This document shows, piece by piece, positions 52,029 through 60,429 of a DNA stretch of 64,000 bases; positions within the stretch are counted from its first letter, which is position 1; every line of letters begins with the position of its first letter. The notes below the pieces were generated by a model. It saw only the letters and a program-made list of their open reading frames with translations, was not told the DNA's origin and searched no databases. Made by a program: the position numbers and the translations under genes. This DNA is from Paenibacillus sp. FSL A5-0031 (GTDB taxonomy: Bacteria > Bacillota > Bacilli > Paenibacillales > Paenibacillaceae): positions 1 through 64,000 of the forward strand of contig NZ_MRTD01000019.1 in NCBI RefSeq assembly GCF_001956295.1, in the 5' to 3' direction.

Positions 52029-52058
52029 CGAGGCTGCCAATCTAAGTCGGCAGCCTCG
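52029..52058 (-). terminator. Hairpin after the AraC gene
   Basis: CGAGGCTGCC pairs perfectly with GGCAGCCTCG. The T tract is poor on both strands. A degenerate relative occurs at 56421-56447. Confidence 0.55.
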
Positions 52059-52155
52059 TATAATGTTTATTAAGTTATATTTGATTGAGAATAACAGGCC
52101 TAATCCCAGTGGTTATAGATTATCTCACCTACTGTCATAGGCACCTATCGCCCCT

Positions 52156-52932
52156 CTAATTCAAATATGACATATATTCGAAAGCAGTTGTGCCATATAC
52201 ACTTTTGAAATGTTTATTTAAATGAGTCAAATCCACAAAACCGCATGCAGCAACTGCAGAGTATATATCTCTATTTTTTTCGATCAACTGTTTAGCAAGT
52301 TCGATTTTGCAGTTAAGAAAGTATTGATACGGTGAAATTCCAGTATTCTCCTTGAAAAATCGAATAAACTTAAACTTTGATAAATGAAGTTCGTTACAAA
52401 TCTCATCAAGTTTCAATACCTGTTCCAGATTGGCATGAAGCATATCCTTTGCCTTGTGAATTAGTGCGGTATCCTTCTTGTTGTCCGTCGAGAACTTCGT
52501 TTGGACGAGGCTATCGGTGAGGGATACGAATAATTCACTGCAAATGGCCTCGTCTTTTCCGCTCAATATTGCATAGGAAAGGTTTAATATCCCTTGTTTA
52601 AGACGATCATCATACACAACAGGTTTAGGAAAACGTACGATATCCTTTTTCTCAATAACCTCCAAAAACAATTGCGGATCAATATAGATCATAACATAAT
52701 CTAGACCTGTCTTATCCTGCGCCATTCCATCATGAGCCTGTTCAGGATTAAAAAACATAACACCATTCTGGTGGGATAATTGTAAAGTGCCATCCAAATT
52801 ATATTTTTGGATTCCACGTATAGTTACACCCATTGCATATTCTTGGTGAGCGTGCTTTTTATACGTAAAATCAGTCATATTCGCTGAGAGCACCGTAATA
52901 CCCGCTGATTTTTGATAAATAAATTTGTTCAT
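52156..52932 (-). CDS. AraC-family transcriptional regulator
   Basis: This is a 258-residue AraC regulator with a cupin-type N-terminus (about 15-90, HAHQEYAMGVTIRG, NPEQAHDGMA) and a C-terminal DNA-binding domain (about 155-258, LKLDEICNELHLSKFKFIRFFKENTGISPYQYFL, then AAVAACGFVDLTHLNKHFKSVYG). The start is ATG 52932, 8 bases after GAGG; the GTG at 52941 overlaps it. It follows the LysE exporter gene after 24 bases, so it is probably that exporter's regulator. Confidence 0.9.
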   Translation of the reverse strand: MNKFIYQKSAGITVLSANMTDFTYKKHAHQEYAMGVTIRGIQKYNLDGTLQLSHQNGVMFFNPEQAHDGMAQDKTGLDYVMIYIDPQLFLEVIEKKDIVRFPKPVVYDDRLKQGILNLSYAILSGKDEAICSELFVSLTDSLVQTKFSTDNKKDTALIHKAKDMLHANLEQVLKLDEICNELHLSKFKFIRFFKENTGISPYQYFLNCKIELAKQLIEKNRDIYSAVAACGFVDLTHLNKHFKSVYGTTAFEYMSYLN

Positions 52933-52956
52933 TCCATTCACCTCGTCATCACTTGC

Positions 52957-53532
52957 TTACATCCAGATCATGATTGCAGCGTAAGCGAGAGATAACGCCA
53001 TCACTACATTAAATGTCTTATTATACTTTTGTAAAAACGCTTTGAAGATCGAACCAAAGAGAACCCATGTCATAAATGCCAAAAAACCAATTAACGTGAT
53101 AGCTAGAATACTTAATGTGACTGCAGAACTTGTGCTATAGCTAGGCATAATGAAGGTTGGAATCACAGTCAATGTAAATAATACTACCTTTGGATTTAAA
53201 AACTGCATAAGAAATCCTGAAAAGAAAGTAGCCGTTTGGCTTAAAGCTCCGTTTGATGCATCCATTTTGTAAATTTGATAAACAAGGTAAAACATATAAC
53301 CACTTCCAATGATCTGCATCACAATGATTATTTTCGGTATAATCGTTATGAGAATCGTGTTCAGCAAAGCAGAAATTACAAGTAATGAGGCAAAACCAAT
53401 TGTTGCTCCAAACGAATATTTCATTGCCTTTTTTACACCGAAATTATGCACCGTGGATAATATGACGATATTGGTAGGTCCAGGTGTAAACGTAGCAATC
53501 GTACAGTAAATCAAAAAAGATGTAAAATCCAT
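52957..53532 (-). CDS. LysE/RhtB-family amino-acid exporter
   Basis: This is a membrane exporter of 191 residues with six predicted helices. The family signature at the N-terminus (TPGPTNIVILSTVHNFGVKKAMKYSFGATIGF, 16-47) is clear. LysE-type exporters release basic or other amino acids and their analogues. AAAGGAG precedes the ATG. It is the first gene of an operon with the AraC regulator at 52932, which presumably senses the exported compound. Confidence 0.9.
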   Translation of the reverse strand: MDFTSFLIYCTIATFTPGPTNIVILSTVHNFGVKKAMKYSFGATIGFASLLVISALLNTILITIIPKIIIVMQIIGSGYMFYLVYQIYKMDASNGALSQTATFFSGFLMQFLNPKVVLFTLTVIPTFIMPSYSTSSAVTLSILAITLIGFLAFMTWVLFGSIFKAFLQKYNKTFNVVMALSLAYAAIMIWM

Positions 53533-53628
53533 GAGAATACTCCTTTCAAGCTCTTCTCATAGCCTACATCTTAAAATGAAATTCCTATAGTATATTATTG
53601 CAGAACTAACGATTATTTCGCTATGGTT

Positions 53629-54105
53629 CTATGTGGCAAATCTGAAATCGGTATCAGCTTGAAGCTTCGTCACTAAAGAAAACCGTTTTAGATCCTGAAT
53701 AGTTAAATCGATAAATTCTTGGTTAAAATGAAACTCTCCAGCTAGAGTCGAATTTATATGCCCATTGGAATCGTATCTTGAAGTTGAAAATGAATATGTA
53801 ACCAATAAGTCTCCTTTGTAATTGATTTGCTCAATTGTCATTTTAAATTCATTCGGAGACATTGATTGTAAACTGCATTTTTTTGAAACTCTCCCACTCT
53901 CAACTTGATTAATAAATTGCATCAGCTCGTCTATTGAAAACCATACTTCTGCATTACAACCTGAAAATTTGTAATCAATCACATCAATCGTACAAGCTAA
54001 ACTAGGAAGACGGTTATGTATGTACTCCACAAGTGTAAAATTAATGTATGATTTTTTGTCGTCAGAATATATCCTAAAGTCATAATCTGTTATAGGTTCA
54101 AACAT
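53629..54105 (-). CDS. WapI-like (possible immunity-type) hypothetical protein
   Basis: This is a 158-residue, beta-rich soluble protein (TLVEYIHNRLPSLACTIDVIDYKFSGCNAEVWFSIDEL). The pattern of strands followed by a helix (ELMQFINQVESG) is reminiscent of the WapI family, which includes immunity proteins against toxin WapA; this is a weak, memory-based match. No toxin gene is present in the window. It is the last gene of an operon with the DUF3885 and phosphotransferase genes. AGGAGG precedes the ATG. Confidence 0.5.
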   Translation of the reverse strand: MFEPITDYDFRIYSDDKKSYINFTLVEYIHNRLPSLACTIDVIDYKFSGCNAEVWFSIDELMQFINQVESGRVSKKCSLQSMSPNEFKMTIEQINYKGDLLVTYSFSTSRYDSNGHINSTLAGEFHFNQEFIDLTIQDLKRFSLVTKLQADTDFRFAT

Positions 54106-54126
54106 CTATTATCCTCCTAACATGAC

Positions 54127-54717
54127 TTACGATTTGAAGATGGAGTCGATACTCTCTCTATCGTAATCTAATATCCAGTGATTATAATTTATGTAAAGTT
54201 CCTGGAGAGGTGCCGTTGTGTTAGAAGCAATATCTAAACCTCTGTCGTCATATAAATAAAAAATCGTATTACGAGTTGTATTCACGAAAAATATTCTATG
54301 ATACGCGAAGAGAAACATTGCAGGCTTAATATCTGATGTTTTGCAACTCAGTACATAACGGAACCTTACCCATCCATCTTCCTCTTCATCAGATATCGTA
54401 ATGCTGTTACAATTAAGTTTTTTTAAAATTTCGTTGCTTTTAACGCCTTTTTTAAAAAATTTTATCTTGTAAGGCTTACTCTTCCTTCTAAAACTAAGAA
54501 ATAAAACAATAAATATTTCATCACTTTCACTGTGCGTTTCTTTAAATAGTTGAGTAGTACGATAGAGAACTTGTTCTCTGTATTTTTCATCAGAAACCAA
54601 AGGATCCGGGTCACCGATTTCAAATCGAATGCCTACATCCGCGTTATAAAATAGAGGGGATTCCAATTTTAGTCCTAGAAACTTGTCATTGAGATAACGA
54701 TCAAGTGATGTTGTCAC
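54127..54717 (-). CDS. DUF3885 domain protein
   Basis: This is a 196-residue soluble protein with the DUF3885 layout: a start on short helices, IRFEIGDPDPLVSDEKYREQVLYRTTQLFKE, a strand-rich core, and a C-terminal block FYLYDDRGLDIASNTTAPLQELYINYNHWILDYDRE. The function is unknown. The start is GTG 54717, after GGGTGGGAA. It lies between the phosphotransferase and the WapI-like gene in one operon with gaps of 28 and 21 bases. Confidence 0.8.
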   Translation of the reverse strand: MTTSLDRYLNDKFLGLKLESPLFYNADVGIRFEIGDPDPLVSDEKYREQVLYRTTQLFKETHSESDEIFIVLFLSFRRKSKPYKIKFFKKGVKSNEILKKLNCNSITISDEEEDGWVRFRYVLSCKTSDIKPAMFLFAYHRIFFVNTTRNTIFYLYDDRGLDIASNTTAPLQELYINYNHWILDYDRESIDSIFKS

Positions 54718-54745
54718 TCATTTCCCACCCTTTCCCCGAAAAGTA

Positions 54746-55876
54746 CTATAGTATTTGGCTTCTTAGGTTCCAAGACTCTTCTGCCAAATCAAGCAGTATC
54801 TGAGCTACTAACAACTGATGACTTGATTTTTCTTTTTGGTTTATTTTATCGTCTACTTCTAAATTACTAAGCATCTTATCAATAACCATGATAAACCTAA
54901 GCGATGCGGTCGCAGTAAAACCGAAACGGGCGAGTTTGAAATTCCCGTCCCATCCCTTATCTCTGAGTCCTTGCATATAATTTAGAAATAACTCTTCCTT
55001 ATACTCTGCTACCTTGTTAACAGGAACTTTCTTTTTTAATAACGCATATCCAAACATTCGACCAAGCTCTTCCCCTACACCTGATATACTTGCAAACTGC
55101 CAATCAATCGCTATTAATGAATCATTTCCATTCAATTGCTCTATAAAAATGTTATCCCAGTGTACGTCTTGATGGGCAAATACACGAGGCAGTAATTCTA
55201 ATGTCTCCAGCAAGCTGTTTACTCGGTCTCTATTGATACGATAAAGCTCCCACATAGAGCTCTTACCATTAAAATCAATCAAGCAAGAATCCCAAATAAC
55301 TTTTTGCTCCTCAATAGGTTTAGCATAAGCAGCACACACCTCCACCCAAGAACGCATCCAATTATGACATAAAAAAGATTCAGTTGGGAGAGTTGTCCCT
55401 GTTATGTATGCGCCATTGTATTTGCCAAGTAAATAGGATATTTTACACATGTGCTTGAATGACCATTCACTTTGGACATTTTCAATAGCTATATCCTCGA
55501 GCCAGATCGAGACATTTTCATCCGGATGCTCTTCTACTGTATAGCATAAGGGAGCCTTTATACCAAGTGGCAATTGATTCAGAATCCCTGAACGATAAAC
55601 CAGAGCTTCGCGTTTCCAGTAGTAGTAGTGATTGATTTGATTACGCATAGGGTCAGGTTTTAATATCTTGAGTATCATTGTATAATTTTGTTTTCTATCG
55701 TTGTCCAGAGCTATACAAGATACCCTATAAACCGAACTTTCTTCCTTATTTTCTCCAAGAGGGCTACAATTCCACGATAATAACTGTAAATTTTGAGAAG
55801 ATACAACTCGCCGTAATAGTGACTGTAAGTAATCAGGGTCAATTTTAATATCTTTTTCCGTTTTTGCGGTTGTCAT
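54746..55876 (-). CDS. Aminoglycoside-phosphotransferase-family kinase
   Basis: This 376-residue protein has the APH/choline-kinase fold. The catalytic loop HQDVHWDN (H235 and D237 of the HxDxxxxN core) and metal motif IDWQFA are intact, and the ATP-binding beta sheet is at the N-terminus. It may phosphorylate a small alcohol, amino-sugar or drug; the substrate cannot be named. AGAGG precedes the ATG. It starts the operon with DUF3885 and the WapI-like gene. Confidence 0.85.
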   Translation of the reverse strand: MTTAKTEKDIKIDPDYLQSLLRRVVSSQNLQLLSWNCSPLGENKEESSVYRVSCIALDNDRKQNYTMILKILKPDPMRNQINHYYYWKREALVYRSGILNQLPLGIKAPLCYTVEEHPDENVSIWLEDIAIENVQSEWSFKHMCKISYLLGKYNGAYITGTTLPTESFLCHNWMRSWVEVCAAYAKPIEEQKVIWDSCLIDFNGKSSMWELYRINRDRVNSLLETLELLPRVFAHQDVHWDNIFIEQLNGNDSLIAIDWQFASISGVGEELGRMFGYALLKKKVPVNKVAEYKEELFLNYMQGLRDKGWDGNFKLARFGFTATASLRFIMVIDKMLSNLEVDDKINQKEKSSHQLLVAQILLDLAEESWNLRSQIL

Positions 55877-55961
55877 TATGAATAGACCTCTGTTTCTTCA
55901 AAATATATACATTTAAAATACGTGAAACGGGTCCACGATTCCTTCCTGACAATTGCATTAA

Positions 55962-56017
55962 CATCCGGCTAACTTAATGAAAAAAGGAAGCAGTCGCTTT
56001 AGCAAACTGCTCCTTAA
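55962..56017 (-). terminator. Terminator with 3' tail motif A, copy 1
   Basis: On the minus strand a stem (AAGGAGCAGT-like with ACTGCTTCC) is followed by TTTTTTCATTAAGTTAGCCGGATG. The tail is a variant of the motif at 58314, 61706 and 63421. It follows the 56030-56380 gene. Confidence 0.55.
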
Positions 56018-56029
56018 GAGTGAAACTGT

Positions 56030-56380
56030 TTAATCAAGCACAAAGAAGTCGTCAAAAGATTGACCTTCTAATGTATAAAGCATTTTATAAATACCTATTT
56101 TTTTATTCTTATAGACAATCGGTATATAGGATACGACATAATCGAAACCATATGAGTACCCTTCGCTAACTTTCGTTTCATCCCACGTGTCTATGAATAA
56201 TGCTACGCTTTTCATTTCTACTGTTAGTAGCTCTGCATCAAAATCATCACCAAATACTTGTCTAAACTCCCCTTGGTTATCTTCTTGTATGTAATTATTA
56301 AAGCAAAACCAAAAACCAGCAATGGTTGTTTTTTCAATATCTTTTTTTACAGCCCATTGTCGTAATCCTTGGTCCATCAT
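56030..56380 (-). CDS. Hypothetical protein, 116 aa
   Basis: I do not recognise this family. The protein is soluble and mixed alpha/beta, with FWFCFNNYIQEDNQGEFRQVFGDDFDAELL, then YSYGFDYVVSYIPIVYKNKKIGIYKMLY and the acidic end GQSFDDFFVLD. AAAGAGG precedes the ATG. It has its own terminator with tail motif A. Confidence 0.6.
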   Translation of the reverse strand: MMDQGLRQWAVKKDIEKTTIAGFWFCFNNYIQEDNQGEFRQVFGDDFDAELLTVEMKSVALFIDTWDETKVSEGYSYGFDYVVSYIPIVYKNKKIGIYKMLYTLEGQSFDDFFVLD

Positions 56381-56403
56381 ACTATCACCTCTTTGTTATT
56401 GTA

Positions 56404-56447
56404 GTCCCCTTAACTCAACAAGGCTGCTGATTTATGTCGGCAGTCTC
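56404..56447 (-). terminator. Degenerate hairpin with 3' tail motif B, copy 3
   Basis: On the minus strand GACTGCCGACATAAATCAGCAGCC forms a weak stem and is followed by TTGTTGAGTTAAGGGGAC. The tail is motif B. It lies just after the 56505-56735 gene. Confidence 0.45.
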
Positions 56448-56504
56448 ATCATAGTGAATGTTATGTTAAAGATTTTCATGAGTTTAACGACTCAATGTAC
56501 TCGA

Positions 56505-56735
56505 TTAACATCTTTTCATATAATAAACTGTAAAAAAGGCATCCTCGTTAAAGCCAAATTGCCTGCTTTCAATAACATAGCTGTCATCGAAAATGTCAAT
56601 GACATCACCAGATATCAAGGTCGGTAATGAAACTTTAGTTTCCTGTTCAAACAAGCATATGTTACCAACAAAGAAACGAGTGATAAAAAATTCAATTGGT
56701 GGAAACTCCGTTTTATAATTACTTATCCCCAACAT
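56505..56735 (-). CDS. Hypothetical protein, 76 aa
   Basis: I do not recognise this protein. It is short and beta-rich (IEFFITRFFVGNICLF, SLPTLISGDVIDIFDDSYVIESRQFGF), ending VYYMKRC. The ribosome site is poor (ACGGGGTG), though at usable spacing. It may be complete or a fragment of a larger gene. Tail motif B follows it, which supports a real transcription unit. Confidence 0.45.
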   Translation of the reverse strand: MLGISNYKTEFPPIEFFITRFFVGNICLFEQETKVSLPTLISGDVIDIFDDSYVIESRQFGFNEDAFFTVYYMKRC

Positions 56736-56943
56736 TTGGCACCCCGTAAGATTATAATTAATTCTTTAATTTCTCTTAGACAATTTGTTCTGAAACAGCT
56801 TGTTATTTTTCTTCTCCTACCAAATATTCGATTTTAAGAAATTTTAGATAATCAAATATTCAGGACCAGTAACATCTATTAGACTTATCAACAATTCTCA
56901 AATTTTTAATATTCGTTATATTCGCGTAATGAACCAAAATATC

Positions 56944-56960
56944 TTGCCCGTTAGCATATT
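56944..56960 (-). repeat. 3' tail motif A, copy 2 (no hairpin)
   Basis: On the minus strand this reads TAATATGCTAACGGGCA, 8 bases after the Vat-like gene. It is a variant of ATTAAGCTAACGGGCA. Confidence 0.4.
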
Positions 56961-56967
56961 ACCATTC

Positions 56968-57606
56968 TTATAATGACTTCAGCAGTTCTTTTAAATCATC
57001 CGTATTATTGCTTGTCAAAATAGGAATATAATCAGTTATTTTTTCAACATCCCAGTTCCACCACTTCAAAGTATTGAGAATATCAATAGTCTCCTCGTCA
57101 AATCTATAACGGATTAATTTTGCTGGGTTACCTCCAACAATGGAATAAGAAGGAACATCTTTAGTTACAACTGCGTTTGTTGCGATTATCGCACCATCAC
57201 CAATTTGAATCCCCGGCATAATTGTAGCATTATAGCCTATCCAAACATCGTTTCCTATAACTGTATCCCCTTTGAAACCACCACTTAGATTCTTTAAGCC
57301 GGCTTCCCACTCTCCTCCAAATGCCCCAAAAGGAAAGGTTGTAAATGAATTTGTATTATGATTCCCACCATTCATAATAAACTTGACGCTTGATGCTATA
57401 GCGCAAAATCTTCCGATTTTCAGCTTATCTCCGATAAAGTCAAAATGATAAAGAACGTTTTTCTCAAAGCCTAACGGATCATTATTATCGTCATAATAGG
57501 TGTAATCTCCAACTTCAATATTTGGATTAACTACAATGTTTTTAAGAAAACATAAGCTTCTGATATCTTTCATTGGGAAAACACTTTTTATATCTGGACC
57601 TATCAA
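56968..57606 (-). CDS. Xenobiotic O-acetyltransferase, CatB/Vat-type (hexapeptide repeat)
   Basis: This trimeric left-handed beta-helix acetyltransferase has 212 residues. The layout is close to Vat(D)-type streptogramin A acetyltransferases and chloramphenicol CatB: VGDYTYYDDNND, then KLKIGRFCAIASSVKFIMNGGNHNTNSFTTFPF with catalytic H83, and hexapeptide turns GNDVWIGYNATIMPGIQIGDGAIIATNAVVTKDV. C-terminal helices contain KWWNW. The start is TTG 57606, 9 bases after AGGAG. Whether it truly inactivates drugs is untested; many relatives are of unknown substrate. Confidence 0.88.
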   Translation of the reverse strand: MIGPDIKSVFPMKDIRSLCFLKNIVVNPNIEVGDYTYYDDNNDPLGFEKNVLYHFDFIGDKLKIGRFCAIASSVKFIMNGGNHNTNSFTTFPFGAFGGEWEAGLKNLSGGFKGDTVIGNDVWIGYNATIMPGIQIGDGAIIATNAVVTKDVPSYSIVGGNPAKLIRYRFDEETIDILNTLKWWNWDVEKITDYIPILTSNNTDDLKELLKSL

Positions 57607-57713
57607 TTAGCGACACTCCTAAAATATATTTTTTTTAACTATGTTCATCAATGTACATAATTATCATTCAAGTTAACTTCCCAATTAGTTAAATGATTCT
57701 TCAAATCTTTTGT

Positions 57714-58256
57714 TTAGTTTTTAAAATTTTTAGTTACTCTTAGCTCGAATCCTAAACTGTCCAAAATTGAATTAATAAACTCAGTTTTTTCATCCGCATA
57801 CAACAGTTTATCTGTCTGGTGTTTCTGGGAGAGTTTCACTTTCAACTCTTGATATTCGTTTAATGCTGCGTTATTTTCCAATAAATAATCTCGAAATGCA
57901 AGTTGCTTCTCAAGATACAAACTGCCTGTTTGAAACATATGAATTTGATGAGTTCTTGGCTCACCCTTACTAAAATAATGTCTGTTGGGTAGTATGTTTG
58001 TTCCCCCATAAGCATATCCAAGTTTCTCTAAGCCGTTGACACATTTACTCCCATGTTGAAATTCTTTTAATTCAATTCCTATATCAATAATAGGTTTCGC
58101 GGATAGGTTTTTAACAGCTGTACTGCCTATATGGTGGACTGCCAAAATAATCTCACCAAATTCATTTTCAATTTGTGTCTTCTCCCATATAAATTCCTTC
58201 TCCCACTCTGCCGTCCAAGCCGTAAGAAAGACCTTACCTTTGGGTAGTCCTAACAC
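57714..58256 (-). CDS. GrpB/UPF0157 nucleotidyltransferase-fold protein
   Basis: This 180-residue protein belongs to the GrpB family, which shares the nucleotidyltransferase fold. The diagnostic segment is HHIGSTAVKNLSAKPIIDIGIEL (about 41-63), with further conserved RNHY/FFSKGEPRTHQIHMFQ-like and RDYLLENNAALNEYQELK segments. The start is GTG 58256, 8 bases after GAGG; a nearby ATG is out of frame. The biological function is not established. Confidence 0.88.
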   Translation of the reverse strand: MLGLPKGKVFLTAWTAEWEKEFIWEKTQIENEFGEIILAVHHIGSTAVKNLSAKPIIDIGIELKEFQHGSKCVNGLEKLGYAYGGTNILPNRHYFSKGEPRTHQIHMFQTGSLYLEKQLAFRDYLLENNAALNEYQELKVKLSQKHQTDKLLYADEKTEFINSILDSLGFELRVTKNFKN

Positions 58257-58313
58257 TCATATCACCTCTGAAAAAACCAATATTTTCATTATATTTCAAA
58301 TTCGTTGGGTTTG

Positions 58314-58345
58314 CTGTCCGTTAGCTTAATGAAAAGAGCAGGCTA
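58314..58345 (-). repeat. 3' tail motif A, copy 3
   Basis: On the minus strand this reads AGCCTGCTCTTTTCATTAAG then CTAACGGACAG. The hairpin arm is degenerate. It lies about 75 bases after the AraC gene ending at 58418. Confidence 0.5.
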
Positions 58346-58417
58346 CCACAAGTCAGGATTATGTCTACTTTCTAAGTATTTCCCTACCTATCTGGTTTCG
58401 AATTTATTTTTAGCCTT

Positions 58418-59311
58418 TTATGCTTTCTGCCGTTTTATATCCTGTCTCGGAGGAAAGCCAAACATTCGGGAATACTCACGGCTGAATTGCGAGGGGCTTT
58501 CATAGCCTACTCGAAATGCGACATCAGTGGCATCTGTTGATTCGTTTAAAAGCAGGCGACGAGCTTCCTGCAGTCTCAGCTGTTTTTGGAACTGAATTGG
58601 ACTCATAGCCGTTACTTCTTTAAAATGCCTATGAAACGAGGAGACACTCATATTCGCTATTTCGGCAAGCTCTTCAATACGGAAAGTACGATCATAATGA
58701 TTCACGATCTGCTCAATAACCTCTCTAATTTGGTGGATTGAGCTGCCCTCCATTACAATTTGTTTTAAAACACTTCCATTCTCACCTTCCAGCACCCTAT
58801 ACAGAATCTCCTTCGTAATTAATGGAGCAAGAACCGGAATATCTTTGGGATTATCTAACATACGAGCTAACCTGAGGACCGCATCCAACAAAGTCGATTC
58901 CATCTGGCTGACAAACATTGCCCGATTCGGATCTATTTTCGATTTCACTTGATTTTCAGACTCTTGTAGAACCTCTAAGATTTGGCTTGGTGTAAATTCA
59001 AGTTTAAAACCCAGATAAGGCGTGTCGGGAGACGCTTCAGTAACTTGGGCTGTGACCGGCAAGTGAACAGTTGCAACAAGATACTCAGCAGGACTGTATC
59101 TATAGCGCTCATCCGCTAGCCATACTTCCTTCGCACCTTGGACAACTATACATAAGGAAGGTTTGTAAACTCCATGCCTGGGTATATTAACATTTGAGAT
59201 ATGGATGAAAAATAAGGATGGAATAGCGGTAGGATGTACACCGTCTTTTCCAGAATAACGCTTAATGATTTCGGCGAGTTCATTCTGCTGTTTCATGATT
59301 ATTTCAGACAT
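58418..59311 (-). CDS. AraC-family regulator with AraC_N domain
   Basis: This is a 297-residue regulator. The N-terminal AraC_N-type domain (about 20-160, IPRHGVYKPSLCIVVQGAKEVWLADERYRYSPAEYLVATVHLPVTAQV) marks a branch often found beside aldo/keto reductases or dehydrogenases. The C-terminal helix-turn-helix pair (about 190-290) includes RIEELAEIANMSVSSFHRHFKEVTAMSP and VAFRVGYESPSQFSREYSRMFG. The start is ATG 59311 after GGAGGGG. It is divergent from the aldo/keto reductase gene and probably controls it. Confidence 0.9.
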   Translation of the reverse strand: MSEIIMKQQNELAEIIKRYSGKDGVHPTAIPSLFFIHISNVNIPRHGVYKPSLCIVVQGAKEVWLADERYRYSPAEYLVATVHLPVTAQVTEASPDTPYLGFKLEFTPSQILEVLQESENQVKSKIDPNRAMFVSQMESTLLDAVLRLARMLDNPKDIPVLAPLITKEILYRVLEGENGSVLKQIVMEGSSIHQIREVIEQIVNHYDRTFRIEELAEIANMSVSSFHRHFKEVTAMSPIQFQKQLRLQEARRLLLNESTDATDVAFRVGYESPSQFSREYSRMFGFPPRQDIKRQKA

Positions 59312-59544
59312 TGGCCCCTCCAACAACGTTATTTTTATAGCTCAATTATAGACCATATGCATTTATTACATAAGCGGTAGTGAGAGGATTAGGCAAACAT
59401 TTGATACGAATGGGATAACTGTCTCTTTTTAATCCAGTGCATAATAAGGTTGTAATCGGTAAATATACAATGAATCATTTGATAAGGAATTTACTAATTT
59501 TTAGCTCCCCTACACTTACACACTAAAATAATGGAGGTCTTACC

Positions 59545-60396
59545 GTGCAAAAAGTAATTCTAAACAATGGTGTTGAAATGCCTACTCTTGGTTTTGGTGT
59601 TTTTCAGATTCCAGATGCAAATGAATGTGAAGAAAGCGTTCATGAAGCTATTAAAGCAGGCTATCGCCTGATTGATACAGCTGCCTCTTATTTAAATGAG
59701 GAAGCGGTTGGCAGAGCAATAAAACGGAGTGGCAGAGCGAGAGAAGAGTTATTTATCACTACAAAGCTTTGGGTACAGGATACTGGTTATGAGCGCACAA
59801 AGAGGGCATTTGAACGATCACTAACAAGATTGCAGCTTGATTATCTGGATTTATATTTAATTCATCAGCCCTTTGGCGATGTGCATGGCTCTTGGCGCGC
59901 TATGGAGGAGCTATATCGTGAAGGAAAGGTCCGTGCAATTGGCGTAAGTAACTTTCACGAGGATCGGCTAATAGATTTGATTATTCATAATGAAGTTGTT
60001 CCTGCCGTAAACCAAGTGGAAACACACCCTTTCAACCAGCAAATCGAAAATGCAGCCTTCATGAAAGAGAACAATGTTCAGATCGAGTCTTGGGCGCCAT
60101 TTGCTGAAGGGAAAAATAACTTGTTTCAAAATGAATTATTGGTAGCTATAGCCGAAAAGCATAATAAATCCGTTGCCCAGGTTGTTTTGCGTTGGCTAAC
60201 ACAAAGAGAAGTCGTTGTCATTCCAAAGTCGGCTCGTAAAGAAAGAATTATCGAAAACTTCAATATCTTTGATTTCGAATTAGACCATAAGGACATGGAG
60301 TCAATTGCTGCATTAGATACGAAACAGAGCCAGTTCTTTTCACATCGGGACCCGGAAATGGTGAAATGGATCGGTACAAGGAAACTCGATATCTAA
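59545..60396 (+). CDS. Aldo/keto reductase
   Basis: This NADPH-dependent carbonyl reductase has 283 residues. The catalytic tetrad is complete: D44, Y49, K74 and H107 (LIDTAASYLNEEAVG, TTKLWVQD, LIHQPFGD). The family's cofactor end, VVIPKSARKERIIENF, is present. It resembles the 2,5-diketogluconate/YvgN-type reductases. The start is GTG 59545, 7 bases after GGAGG. It is followed by the sugar-efflux MFS gene after 33 bases and lies opposite an AraC regulator, so the three form a detoxification or sugar-aldehyde unit. Confidence 0.92.
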   Translation: MQKVILNNGVEMPTLGFGVFQIPDANECEESVHEAIKAGYRLIDTAASYLNEEAVGRAIKRSGRAREELFITTKLWVQDTGYERTKRAFERSLTRLQLDYLDLYLIHQPFGDVHGSWRAMEELYREGKVRAIGVSNFHEDRLIDLIIHNEVVPAVNQVETHPFNQQIENAAFMKENNVQIESWAPFAEGKNNLFQNELLVAIAEKHNKSVAQVVLRWLTQREVVVIPKSARKERIIENFNIFDFELDHKDMESIAALDTKQSQFFSHRDPEMVKWIGTRKLDI

Positions 60397-60429
60397 CTAT
60401 CTTCGGGAGGGAAGAAGGAGGATCAGAGA

